Positions 11,804 through 23,347 of a stretch of 64,000 nucleotides of DNA are shown piece after piece. Below the pieces are notes generated by a model. That model ran no database searches. It was not told the origin of the DNA and saw only the letters and a list, made by a program, of their open reading frames with translations. The stretch is from positions 124,001 to 188,000 of the forward strand of contig CAJQUW010005339.1 in assembly GCA_907163375.1 (NCBI GenBank), read 5' to 3'. The position numbers were made by a program, and so were the translations under genes. This stretch comes from Prostheceraeus crozeri (lineage: Eukaryota; Platyhelminthes; Polycladida; Euryleptidae). The first letter of the stretch is position 1; every line of letters starts with the position of its first letter.

Positions 11804-12782
11804 GTGTTGACTACCCTAATGACATATCACAATTCTATTGAGGAAAGAATTTTTATTTTGGAAAAGAGTTTTCAAGGAGATGCTCCATCTGTACAGACAG
11901 CATTCGGTGAAAGATTTCCCGGTATGCTACCGCCATCAAGACAGACTATTCATGCATTAAAGAAGAAATTTCGAGAAACAGGCGGTGTTCATGATGATAA
12001 GAAAAGCGGTCGACCTGTGTCAGTTGGAAGTCCGCAGAATAGAGAAACAGTGGCACAATTTTACCATACAAACCCAAGAACATCTCAAGTTCAAGCCAGC
12101 CGTCAAATACAGATCTCCCGAACATCATTACAAAGAATTATGAAAGATCTAAGGCTGAGGCTGTGGAGACCGCGATTGGTTCACATGCTCAATGAAGATG
12201 ACTTCGATCGCAGATCACAATTCTGCGAGTGGTATGTGAATGTTACAGAAGAAGACGCAAGTGTGGAAGACCGACCTATGGTCTGATGAAGCAACATTTC
12301 ATTTAAACGGGCAAGTTAATCGGCACAACTCCGTTTATTATGCTGAAGGTAATCCTCATCTTCCGATGGAAAGTAAAAGAGTTCAATCTCCTGGAGTCTG
12401 TGTTTGGGCAGCTATTCGAAGTTCCGGTGTACTGGGACCCTATTTCTTTGAAGATACGGTTACCGGTGAGACGTTCCTTACGATGTTACGTGAATTTCTA
12501 CTACCTCAGCTGCAGAATGAAGACCTTAGTCAGATTATTTTTATGCAGGATGGTGCACCACCACATTTCGCGATTATTGTTCGCACTTTCCTAGACGAAA
12601 CTTTTACAAATTGGATAGGTCGCAGAGGGGCAATTGATTGGCCAGCACGTTCTCCTGACTTAACACCCTGTGATTTCGCCTTATGGGGTATTGTAAAAGA
12701 AGCTGTGTTTTCCAGAAATCCTGGCTCATTGCAGACACTGCGACAGTACGTACATCAGAGAAGAAATTCAAAAAATCGATAG
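11804..12782 (+). pseudogene. Tc1/mariner-superfamily transposase, one frameshift
   Basis: The first ORF has a helix-turn-helix pair (TIHALKKKFRETGGVHDDKK, then a GRPVSV hook and a second HTH around SRTSLQRIMKDL). The second ORF starts the catalytic domain at WSDEATFHLNG (first Asp), then FMQDGAPPHF (second Asp) and WPARSPDLTPCDFALW (third Asp). This is the DDD-type domain common in arthropod and other invertebrate mariner-like elements. The two parts are in frames one base apart, switching between 12,240 and 12,286. The C-terminus runs out at 12,782. I did not find its TIRs. Confidence 0.8.
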
Positions 12783-12890
12783 GAACAAGCAACTTTGTCA
12801 GAAAATTTGTCACGTGATAAAAGACGTGCTTGCAATGTATCAGTGAAGAAGGTAAACACTTTGAACATTTAATGTAATACAGTGATTATA

Positions 12891-14282
12891 CAGTGTGATC
12901 ATAAAGTCACTGTGGGATTACAATTCACTATACATGAAAAGTGAATGAGTTTAAACGATAACTACTTATGAAAATGAAAAGAGCATGACTTAAAGTTTTG
13001 TTTTATGATATGAAAAGGCCGGCTGAATTCAATTTGAGGTTTGCGAGTTTTCAGGATGAAAAAGGCATTAGAAACCTATTATATGATCATCGTTATCAAG
13101 CACGAAATGCATGAATTTCATGCGCTCACATTGTGCACACAAGTAACGCAGCTACGTCTTGTTTGTTGTTCTTGTTGAATTCTGGTGCATGACACTGCGA
13201 CCAATCAGGATTCTCCTGTTCCCCCTAAAGAATCTTTAATTCGACAGACTTTTTAAGGTGACTAAAATCAGTTCCAAAATGGATTTTCAGCGCATGTTGT
13301 TTTTTTATGGCAAAATTTGAATCCGTAAACCGTATATGAAGAGAATTAAGAAATCGGAAATAGAATAATGTTCCTTATGAGAATTCCATTAGAAACCTTT
13401 TCAAGAGATTTTGTGATACTGGAGGCGTTAAAGATGCAGAAAGAGGTGGTCGACCATCATTCAATGATGAGAAAGCAAATAATTTCCGAATTTATTCGTA
13501 AAACAACCCTCAACATCAATTCGCCAAGCAGCTTCAGCTACAAGCTGTTCTTACGGCTACGTTCACAATGTAGTGAGACATGATCTAGGGCTCTTTCCTA
13601 ACGAATTGCAAGTAACACAAGAGCTACACGAAGAAGATTGCGAGTCAGCATGTGTGAGAGTTTACTGCAAAAATCCTAAGAAGATGAAGACTTCTTCGAT
13701 AAAATCATTTTTTTCGGACGAATGCTATGGGTCGCTAGGTCTCCTGATCTTTCCCCTTTGAACTTTTTTGTTTGGGGATTCTTGAAAAATAAAGTGCTTG
13801 CCTCACTACCGAGAAGTCTACAACAGCATTTCATCATCAAGTTCAGAAATCACCTCTAAAATGTGCCGCAATGCCATCAGGTCGTTCCGAAAACGACTCC
13901 AACCGTGCATTGACAATCGTGGTAAGACCGTCGAACAACGACTTTATTTTGAAATTTCTTTCTTTTGGATTGAAAAAATTTAGGATCTAGATACATTGAA
14001 GCTTGAGAAAAGTGGAGTTTTACCGAAAGTTTTCATTTAGACTTGAAATGATCCATGGACAGGAGGTAATTATGTGAAATGTATGTATTTTTATCGGTTA
14101 AAATATTTAATTGAATTTAATTTGAATTTGGCAAAATAAATAAGTTGATAATACAATTTTGTGTTTTATTCATTAAATTTATGATACTGGTTAATACTTA
14201 ATTCTTATATACACCCTCTAGGAGGTATTGAACTCTATTATATTTGGCAATTAAACCCTACAGCGACTTTATGATCACCCTG
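12891..14282. mobile_element. Mariner-like element with 27-bp imperfect TIRs and TA target duplications
   Basis: The left end CAGTGTGATCATAAAGTC is matched on the other strand by the right end (gactttatgatcaccctg). Both are flanked by TA (12,889-12,890 and 14,283-14,284). The 1.39-kb span has the size of a complete mariner. It contains a decayed transposase on the + strand. Confidence 0.8.
13368..13900 (+). pseudogene. Decayed mariner transposase inside the 12,891-14,282 element
   Basis: A helix-turn-helix scrap is split between frames near 13,380-13,530. Near 13,730 a different frame reads MLWVARSPDLSPLNFFVWGF, the end of a mariner catalytic domain with its last Asp. The middle with the other catalytic residues is lost or unreadable. 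The element could move only with help from an outside transposase. Confidence 0.65.
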
Positions 14283-14284
14283 TA

Positions 14285-14954
14285 TTTGACTGTGACTATA
14301 GTTCAACTGTTCAAATGGATTAAAAATTGTGTATAAATGAATTCATCTTTGTAATAAGTGTAAAGGTACTTATGGGCACCCCTGTATATTATCAAGATAT
14401 TTTGATCAATTACATATTTCGAAAATATTTAGGCTCTGATCAATCTTTACCGGAGATTTACCAATCTAATCTCCACCAGAGGATATTTTATACGAAAGAC
14501 CAACAAAATCAAACGAAACAAGCAAAACGAAGGTCAGCTGGCATTGCAAGAAAATTTTCAAGATGAAGAAAACCTCTAAATACCTGACTTCTTCAGTAGC
14601 TGTGAAGTCTCTGAAATCAAGGTCACACATCATTGGGCATCGTCAGACATAATGACAGAGAATCGAGCATGCAAATTTTACTCAAACAAATTCTTACTCA
14701 ATTTTACAAAAAAAAATTCTTAGACAAATTTTACTGAAGTCATTCAGCAGCAATTGCTTTCGAGCCTTTAATTTGTGTGAATTCCTCCCCCTTTCGAAAC
14801 TATGAGGCATGTGAAAGTCAATAATGTTGCATATTTTGACTGTGTGCATCCATAACCCCCTTTTAGTGACACTGACTCAATCATTTTTTCATGTATGATG
14901 AGAATACGGATAACTGAAGTTTACTGCATTTGAGATTGTCACATCTATCATGGG
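14285..14954. other. Non-coding DNA, nothing recognised
   Basis: An ORF of 79 aa at 14,327 has no family signature. I see no other signal. Confidence 0.4.
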
Positions 14955-15033
14955 TCAAACTGGTTGGAAGTGGGTCAATGAAGTGTGACCCCCGACCCAC
15001 CTGACCCATGACCAACTTCCAACTCTGCATATA
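14955..15033. repeat. GACCCA-rich short repeat, right copy
   Basis: It contains ggttggaagtgggtcaatga and, 45 bases later, gaccaacttccaactctgca, so it is a small hairpin with GACCCA units in the loop. It is related to the copy at 10,474-10,640. Confidence 0.55.
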
Positions 15034-15185
15034 TGCGTGTAAAATATTCAGAAAATCATAATGAGCATTTCAAGTGATTCAGATAGAATATGACGACGAC
15101 AACAACTTCAACTGAATTTTGAACCCAATGGACGAAGAATGTTTGTAGCCCACTATCTAAATCTAATTTTCGCATATAGCAACCC

Positions 15186-15480
15186 GAGTAAAATTACCGT
15201 TGTCAGTTTAACAAATACTTACCAAATACTTGGCATTAAAGTCCTAAACATTTAAGAAATATTTACGAAATATTTATCAAACCTAGTACATTTCCTAAAC
15301 TTTTACTAAATATTTAGCAAACTTTCCAAACTTCCACAAAATATTTGGCAAATTTTCTGAACTTTTACGAAATGTTTAGTAAATATTTTGTAAATTTTCC
15401 AAACTTTTACAAAACATTTAGCAAATTATATCTAGCTTTTATAATATGTTTAGTAAATAGTAAGCAAATTTTATCCTACT
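15186..15480. repeat. Degenerate tandem repeat of a 30-40 bp TTTAGTAAATATTT-type unit
   Basis: Words such as acgaaatatttagtaaat, aaactttccaaacttttac and aaaatatttggcaaatt recur about eight times with drift. A related but more decayed block occurs at 19,790-20,010 (nggcaaatgtt/taccaaatatttggtaaag). It is probably an old satellite or MITE array. Confidence 0.55.
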
Positions 15481-17920
15481 TCATAGGCGATTACGAAACA
15501 TTTGCAAGTTTGAATTCATGAAAAATATCTTCTTGTATGAAATGTTATATATTTATCAAATAGAAAACCAAAACAATCATAATTCGGCAAAAAGATAGCT
15601 AGTAAAACGCTCTGCTCGAATTATGCTCAAAATCGTTCAAAATCCGTACGGCATATAAAACTGCATGACTAGAATAAAATGACTGATCTTACTAAAATTA
15701 TGCTTTGTACGATAACATTCATAGAGATTACAAAAACTGAGCCCTGCTCCCCAAAGTAAACAGCAGAAGGAATGGATATCCTTCAAAAATACAATTTTTC
15801 ATACGTATTTGGAAAATGAACAGAGTTTTATATAGTAGCACACATCGAACGATCCGATACAAATAATTTTTATGAATATCACTTTTATCAACATAAAGGA
15901 AATTTCTCTATCTGGATTTGATCATTCTTCATTTGAAAATCCTTCCAACCAGAAAGCATGCCCACAGCCCGAATACGCATTTCACTTCATCTGAAACACT
16001 GTCATTTCGAGTCAAACACCGTCGCGCCGCTATCAGTTACATTTTTAAGAATAGAGGTGATATCACGAAAAATTTACAGTTCAACGGAGAAACAGTCACT
16101 ACCAAATGAAGTTTGAAGCGATGATACGAGGTCACTGAAAAAAACATCTTCGCGGTTGGACCACAACACGGTTGTCCGAATCTGATGATCGCTGGGACGT
16201 TGCGAGCATGAGAGATTTATGGATAAAGAATAATTTCAGTAGTTTTCGGGGTTAATTAGCTCACAGGACAAGACGGAAAAGCAGCCGAATGTAGGTCAGG
16301 TATTGAGTCATCGATGGACAGATACACAGCCTCAGCAATCAACACCTGTAAAAAAGAAGACAAATCTTGTGCTGATGTGCAGAGCAGAATTATCAAACTT
16401 AACGGATCTTAATTAACATTCTATGGGTAGGCCTACTCCAAGTTCAGAAGATAAATAATTTATAGTAATTTTAGGTGTTACAGTAAAGACTATTAAGAAA
16501 ACTGCTTTTGGATTATTTCATCTCTGACAATGTGGGAAGCGATATTCTTAGGAATTTTGATAGCAAATGAAGATATTCAAGAGTGGTTGAATTGTGATCA
16601 TTAACAATTTATCAATTATTTTTTTAATCAATACTCTTAGTATTTATCAATAATTTTATCTTGATATTCAAGTACCGGTTTTTACAAAAAATGCAATCTG
16701 CAAATTAAAACAGAGCCTTACCGAGATGTAGCCTATTACCGACTGCTTGTCAACCGTTCATGCGATGAAGATATTCAGGAATGCTTGAATTTTTATTATA
16801 GTATTTAATACCGCACATGTAATTATATTTTGATATTTTATTTTATTTTAAACAATCTGTTTAAAATCACAATCTGCAAACACATACACACGTAATGTCA
16901 TCTTGTCTACCGCTTATATGACAGCATCTCTGCAGGTAATTCATGGTGGGCCTACAACTAACATGTGAACATAATAGCTAGGCCTACGATGATATTGAAA
17001 AGTGCGAAGCATAATTTGTAATAAGTAAACACAAATTGAATAAAAGAGTAGCAATGAGTTTGTACTTTGATCGTTTTATATTTATCGTAAAGCATGAAAA
17101 ATTATTGATTTTGCAAAACTAAACCTATTGTTGGACTGCAACGCATGACTGATCTTTATTACAGTGTGCATGTAGCCTACAACGTGCAGTCCGTCGTGTA
17201 GCATCTATGCCTTTTGTGTGCTTGATCATTTTTCTTATACTACTCGAAATGTCAAATTGATACCATTTTCTAAAATGTGGCAATTCTGAAAAAATTAATT
17301 GAATATCATAGGCGGTAGCTACAGGTTTTCAATTCAACATATATAAAATGGAAATAGTGACCTATTTAAACAAGCTTCCTTGATGGATCCACCTTTCAGA
17401 AAATAGATTAAATTGCATAACTTAAGCAGATATCGAATAGCTCAATAGTTTGTCCGCATTGATAAAAACATTCTCCATCTAAAATTTTTGCAGTCCTGAA
17501 ATAGATCTTTATGACTTATAGCATGTTTGACTGTTTCAAAAATTTTTTCAATTATTTATCATCCAAATATTGATGCTATTGCACAAGTATACTACATATC
17601 TAAATATTGAAGTGCTAAATTAAAATGGTTTTAATGCGCTAATTAAGTTCTTTCGTGCTCATAGTTTCTAAGGTTTTTAGCATGCAACTATTTTGTCTCA
17701 ACATAACCAGATGTTTGTGCTATTTTCAATGTAAGCAATCAGAAATTACGAATTTGAAAACAATATATTACCATTTCAACATATTCCAATTTGATTATGA
17801 TTCTTTTGACGACACAATCAACTTTTGATCGATTTTTCAACGAGAAACGTCGTCGTGAAAACTGATATACATGCACATTCTCATATTAAATTCAAAGTGA
17901 ATAAGCCTGGGCATGTGACA
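15481..17920. other. Non-coding DNA, nothing recognised
   Basis: No ORF with a family signature, no tRNA-like cloverleaf and no strong repeat that I can support. A few TAGGCCTAC-type words occur, typical of marine deuterostome DNA. Confidence 0.4.
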
Positions 17921-18048
17921 TCATTTGTGTGATGGAAACCCTAAGTAAAACGATGTGTTTCTTGATAGCTATAATATTTATATATAAATAAATATTATAG
18001 CTATCAAGAAACACATCGCTTTACTTGGGTTTTCGATTACACAAATGA
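17921..18048. repeat. Long imperfect palindrome (hairpin MITE candidate)
   Basis: Arms of about 60 bp pair around an AT-rich centre near 17,985. For example cgatgtgtttcttgatagct on the left matches agctatcaagaaacacatcg on the right, and the outer parts catttgtgt/acacaaatg also pair. Such foldback units are typical of non-autonomous transposons. No target duplication was confirmed. Confidence 0.7.
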
Positions 18049-19195
18049 ATTCAAAGTTTTGGTAGGACTCCTAAAATGTGATATGTCTGCTATGAGGAAC
18101 TAAGAGGAATTGAGATATTTTGTTATCAGTAAATTAAGTATGACGCTAGTAGCTCTTTAGTATTTGTAAAATTAAGAGCAGATATAGCAGTAGTCAATAA
18201 TAGAAATGTCTCTACGTGTTCATGGTCAATAAACCCAAATCCATGACCAAATCTCTCCTTTGATTTTGTTTTCGGGATTTCCAAATACATGTACCTAGAC
18301 TTCCAGGAAATGCTGAAACTTAGTTGACAAAATAAATTCAGAAACATTTAGAAGCTTACCATTTTTCTGTAGTTTGATCCAAGAGGTGCATTTTTAATTC
18401 TGATGCAAAAATCAAAGGAACTTGATGGCTTCATTGACTGGAAGAACTCACTGACTACATGCGAGTGTTCATTTTCGAGTTGTGCTCCATTTTGTGCATG
18501 ATACCTAAGCAAGATGATGAAAAAACGTAGACGATCACAAACCGACGATGAATAAATAAAGGTGTGTAAGTAGAAATATCCTCTTGATGCGCAGACTTTT
18601 GTAATATTAAGCAGTTAGCGTAAACACGCGTTCGATAGACCACGAGAGCGAAGAGTGCACAAGCTACTGTGCCTTGCGCAGCTTTCTGTTCCACGTGATG
18701 GGCGGATAATAATTATTAAGCAGGGACGCTGAGTCACAGCGCAGCTAGAGAATATTATCGACCGCTCATGGCTCCCGAATGCGGCCACGACCAGGCTGCC
18801 AACAATGTGAACGAACTTCCTCAGCTGCGTGCGCGTGGCGAATTTCCTTAATATAGTGACGGAAAGTTATAGAAGCGAGATATGATTACGCAGACTGAGC
18901 GAGATGCTTATGTAATTGTTTGGTTCAGTTGCATACTGATTTAATATCATAAGTTTTGCAAATTACTAGCTAAGTAATTTAGCGAACACACGAGCAAACT
19001 GATCAAAGTCGACTTGCTGATGGGCACGGTATGGAACTTAGAAACTTCAATAAATGCTTTAATTTGAGAAGCAAAATGTGTGCCGATAGAACTGCTTAGG
19101 CTACCTTAATAATGAAAATATATGACTGATGTTGTTGCTATTGTAGCTACAGTGTACATGTAGTGAATGTGAAAGATAATGAAAAATGAGTAGAA
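18049..19195. other. Non-coding DNA, nothing recognised
   Basis: Two short - strand open frames near 18,126-18,694 carry no recognisable motif and I do not call them. Confidence 0.4.
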
Positions 19196-19248
19196 GAAGA
19201 AGAAAAGGGGAACGAGTGAGTGAGTGAGAAAGAGAGAGAGAGGGTAGT
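19196..19248 (+). repeat. Simple purine repeat (GAGT/GA)n
   Basis: gaagaagaaaag, then (gagt)n and (ga)n make a polypurine microsatellite. It is a simple-sequence tract only. Confidence 0.8.
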
Positions 19249-19789
19249 GGTGAAGTCACCTGAATATTTATTTTATACACACCATTTCATCAAATATAAA
19301 TAGGCATATATAAAATAATCGAAATAATAGTAGACATGCACATTTCAGGCCCACATGTTTCATATGTCGATATCCATGGAAATGACATAATGCACTCTCT
19401 TTAAGATTTGAAAGAAATTGTTGGTGCCATCATAGAAAAATATCAACAGTTTCCTGACAATTATTCCATTATTCAATCATTTAATTAAGTTTGATGGCAA
19501 AAAAATCAGCCAGTTATCAACAACGCAAAACTGTGATATAGTACAGACTTTATTATTGGGTATTTCCTGTGACGTTGCATTTCTATTTTATTGAGAGATG
19601 ATTGTAATCAGAGTTTATGAGAGCTGATGATCGTCCTTGTGATATGTATGAGTTCAAAAAATTGTACGGGTGAAGTTACCGCACATTGAAATCACCATGC
19701 AATTAAAACTGCCTTTTACGACAGTTACTCATAAGCGGATCCTGCCTATTGCAAGATTTTTCTTTCATCAAACTTAGTAAATGCAAAAA

Positions 19790-20010
19790 AATCATTTGTT
19801 TGGATAACCAAGCAAATATTACCTAGGCATTTGATAAACGTTTTCTAAATTTCGCAAAATTCGTTAATATCGACTTACATACAAAATGTAGCAAATATTT
19901 GTTAGGCAATTGTTACACATTTCCTAAATTTGTTAAATTTCCAAAACGTTTGTTAAACTATTCAAATCTTATAAATTTTCCAAGTAAATACCAAATATTT
20001 GGTAAAGTTG
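19790..20010. repeat. Degenerate repeat related to 15,186-15,480
   Basis: Drifted copies of an AAATATTTGGTAAAG/TTAGGCAATTG type unit. It belongs to the same low-complexity family as the 15.2-kb block, in a less regular state. Confidence 0.4.
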
Positions 20011-20164
20011 ATAAGTTTTTTTTTCTCGGGAAGTCATATTATAGTGATCGTAAAAACATGCTAGCCTGTTGCACCACTATGCAGAGCGCAGACTGGTTTG
20101 ATTTATGATGTGATTTTTGCACCAGTGACATCCAGATATGTTTTGAAGTGCTGCGGACATACAT

Positions 20165-20534
20165 ATATTGCGAGCTTTGATTTTTCTGTTATCGCGACTT
20201 CATTATTTGTTTTGATTTCGACAAGCAGACTGCCTACATGAACGCTACATGTATAAAGGGCTACATGTAGTTCATCGTAATATGAGAGCGATTATGAAGG
20301 GAAAGCATGTGCAGAAATCGTCCTTGTTCTAGCCTACGGCAAAATTTGATAATACACTGACTACAATCATCACAAAAGTCCATAAAGGTATTAATAAGGA
20401 AACACAATTATAGCGATGGTCTCAATCAATGAGAAACCAGAATTAGAAGATTTAGAAGAAATTAGAAACCAGAATTTCAGTTTCGATGTTGGGGAGATAG
20501 CAACTAGCGAGGACTTTTATAAATTCAGATATTT
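20165..20534 (+). repeat. 370-bp interspersed repeat, copy A (inverted partner at 26,455-26,825)
   Basis: Nearly every base matches the reverse complement of 26,455-26,825, from atattgcgagctttgattt to ataaattcagatatt. The family is unknown. The copy carries an uninterrupted ATATA site at its edge, where the partner copy is joined to a Tc1 element. Confidence 0.8.
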
Positions 20535-20713
20535 TTAATATTTGGGGTTTAAAAAAATTGTATAGCTATGCTCTATCCGTTATAAAGTATGTCAGATTAT
20601 TAGGACCATAGATATCCGCGATAGAATCCCTCTCTACCAACATTTTCCCTGGGAACAAATTTTGTCAAACATAGAAGGGATTCTGAAATACCATTCTACA
20701 ACTATGTAATATT

Positions 20714-20826
20714 AGACTATTGTATCGATATGACACCAGTAATGCTGCCATATAGACGAGTGCGCGTTAGCGCACTCGACGATATCAATGGCAGCATTAC
20801 TGGTGTCACATCGATACAATAGTCAT
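20714..20826. repeat. Palindrome with nested hairpin
   Basis: Outer arms of about 38 bp (actattgtatcgatatgaca with tgtcacatcgatacaatagt, then ccagtaatgctgcca with tggcagcattactgg) enclose an inner hairpin, cgagtgcgcgttagcgcactcg. A further copy of attactggtgtca appears near 21,955. It is a MITE-like foldback. Confidence 0.7.
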
Positions 20827-21997
20827 ATTATTTATGAGATGTCTATTTCCGTCATTATTGGTGTCTAGAATCACTGATTCACAGACAGGTTTTCCTAAGA
20901 TATCAATGTCCCATTCAATATCAAAGAAAAAACTCAGGCCCTAGTTCAAGATCATTTCATAACCAGCCGTCTTAGTTCACTGACGCATTCAGAGCAATAG
21001 ATTCTTTGAACAATTTATCAACAAATCCAAGCACATGTTCACAATATGGAAATCAATATGTAGGCAATTGATCAGATGATGTGTTAATAATTCATTGAAA
21101 TGTGCAAGATAACTGCATTACTGCATTTATCTTCTCAGCAATGCAAATTTACCATCGCACGAAAGACTGAGCGCAGATGCTTTGAAATGGTCCACTATTT
21201 TCCCTCCAATCATGACATAACGAGAATCCATTTCCAATATTTCATAGACTCTCTCACTTGAAAAAGAGCCTGTCAACGAACTTTTCTATCATTTCAAACC
21301 CTAAATTGTGCACTCTTTATAGAACTATTAATTCGAGCAATGAGCAAATACATTCAGTGGTTTTGTCGTCAATACATCTTGGACACGCTCTTCCGATGTA
21401 TATTCTGTTCCTATCTATTGACAACAACTCTCTTTTTAATTTGATGTTATCAGCGACTTGAGACTTTGTACCAAATCAAATTCTACATTTCAAATGCCAA
21501 CTTTTCGTGTACAGAGGAAATGCACTATGAAAGGCATACCTAAAAATTTGTGCACGGTGATGCATGATTCTTGAAACTAGCCAATATTTTGATCAGGAAG
21601 AAACGTCATCCAATTTATAGATTGAAGGAAAATATACGAGTATAAAAAAGCCATCCCCTATCGATCTCAAATGGTTCATCAAAGACACTTCAACATTTCA
21701 TTTGCATGTATAACACAATGATGAAACGAAAACAGGTAGAAGAAATACAGTGTATTAGTGGAAAAGCATAATATTCTCACATGTGGTATAGGAAATCGAT
21801 GATTGCTTTGTATTCTTTGATAATTTTACATTATGTTTAGATATCTATTCATAGCTAGCAGATGAAGTTATCTTTGATGTCTTTTGTATGACTTTGTATG
21901 ATTTTGCATTGAATGCATAGGAGGAAACTTTGAGTTATCTATAGCAAAACGACATTACTGGTGTCAAATCTCATAAATAATAATCTGGTATACTTTA
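20827..21997. other. Non-coding DNA, nothing recognised
   Basis: No supported gene; a 67-codon frame at 21,258 has no signature. Confidence 0.4.
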
Positions 21998-21999
21998 TA

Positions 22000-23229
22000 T
22001 ACTCATTGACATAATTAATGAAACAAACTATCATTGGCTTGAATTGAAGTTTGTTTCATTTTTTCTCAGGTATGATGCAATATCACGCTTTCTATGTATT
22101 ACCATTCAACACAGTAGTGAATGGAGAAAGATCTATGGTGGTCAAATTTCAAATTTTGATATCGATACAACTGTCACAATTGCTTTTACAAATTGAACAT
22201 AAACGAGAACTGAAATCCAGCTTTTGTAAAATAAAATGGCACACGATCAGTTTACCAGAGGTATGACTATTGGAATGATTCGTTGTGGTAGAAGTTGTGC
22301 GAGTGTTGCCGAAGAGCTGCAACTATCGAGAGTCGTTGTTTGGAGGTGGTGGTGTCGATGGAAAGCAGAAGGAGATGTTAAAAGGAAGAATGGATCTGGT
22401 CGACCAAGAAAGTCTGCAGGAAGGACAGACGCACGTCTAGTTTTAGCTACAAAGAGGAATAGATTTGTGTCAGTCCCAAAGCTAGTCGTACACTGGAAGA
22501 GTGCCTCAAATATAGACTGTAGCGTTCGAACGGCTTACCGAAGATTGCGAGAAGCTGGAATTCAATCGCGACGACCAGCTGTCCTAATTCCATTGAGTTT
22601 TGAGCATCTCAGAAGACGAGTTGCCTGGTGTGATGCCCATCGCTCATGGAATGACCATCACGGGCAGAAAGTCTTGTGGACCGATGAATCGAGATTCACT
22701 CTGGATTTCAATGACGGTCGTGTCAGAGTGCATCGTCTTCCAGGTGAAAGCTTTGCCCCATGCTGTATTAAAGAACACGACAGATATGGTGGTGGAAGTG
22801 TTGTGCTGTGGGGTGGCATTTGGCATGGCGGACGAACGACAGCAGTCATCATCAAAGGCACGTTGACTGGAGAGAGGTATCTCAATGAAATTGTGCTTCC
22901 TGTTGTTGCCCCAGTGGTCAGGGTGGAGGATCTCGTCTTCCAAGACGACAACGCAAGACCACATCGCTCCTCGGCTGTCATTGTCACTGTTAGGAGATTG
23001 AACATTCAAACCTTTGACTGGCCTGCACTGTCACCTGACTGTATTGGAGCTAGAAGGGGGGCACACGCGCTATTAAAGTTGACTCTGCTACATGAGTTGT
23101 TTTTCAGTGCTAGCGACTTGGTGGGGATTGTGACTAAATTATCAAGGGATCATGCATACATGTATATAAACCAGTGAAAAATGAAAGAAGTTAAAGAAGT
23201 AAATGTTTCAAAAATTTTGTCAATGAGTA
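22000..23229 (+). mobile_element. Tc1-like element, copy 1
   Basis: Ends TACTCATTGAC and GTCAATGAGTA form terminal inverted repeats flanked by TA on both sides (21,998-21,999 and 23,230-23,231). The 1.23-kb body holds one transposase ORF. It is about 95 percent or more identical by eye to the element at 26,826-28,116, which is in the opposite orientation, so transposition was fairly recent. Confidence 0.85.
22236..23177 (+). pseudogene. Tc1 transposase with internal deletion removing the catalytic Glu
   Basis: ATG at 22,236. A paired HTH region (CASVAEELQLSRVVVWRWWC), a GRPRK hook and a DDE_3 domain are present: LWTDESRF (first Asp) and VFQDDNARPH (second Asp). Right after WPALSPD the frame jumps to CIGARRGAHAL. 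Comparison with copy 2 shows that about 58 residues, including the catalytic Glu of SPIEQVWD, are missing although the frame is kept. The protein should bind DNA but cannot cut. Confidence 0.85.
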
Positions 23230-23347
23230 TATAATAGATAATGGATGATTTTGAGGTGATTATAGAACTTATTAACCGAAGGCCTATCGGCCTTCGGTTA
23301 ATAAGTTCTATATGACCGAAAGAAATCATTCATCATCTGTTATAATG
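23228..23347. repeat. Palindrome with perfect 24-bp arms
   Basis: Positions 23,261-23,284 (tatagaacttattaaccgaa and four more bases) pair perfectly with 23,289-23,312 around a 4-base loop. Flanking sequence pairs imperfectly to about 60 bp per arm. It abuts the right end of Tc1 copy 1. Confidence 0.75.

Noticed and set aside
22644-23009. Two open frames antisense to the Tc1 transposase (and the same at 27,220-27,585)
   Set aside because: Both copies show them only because the transposase is conserved; there is no independent evidence.
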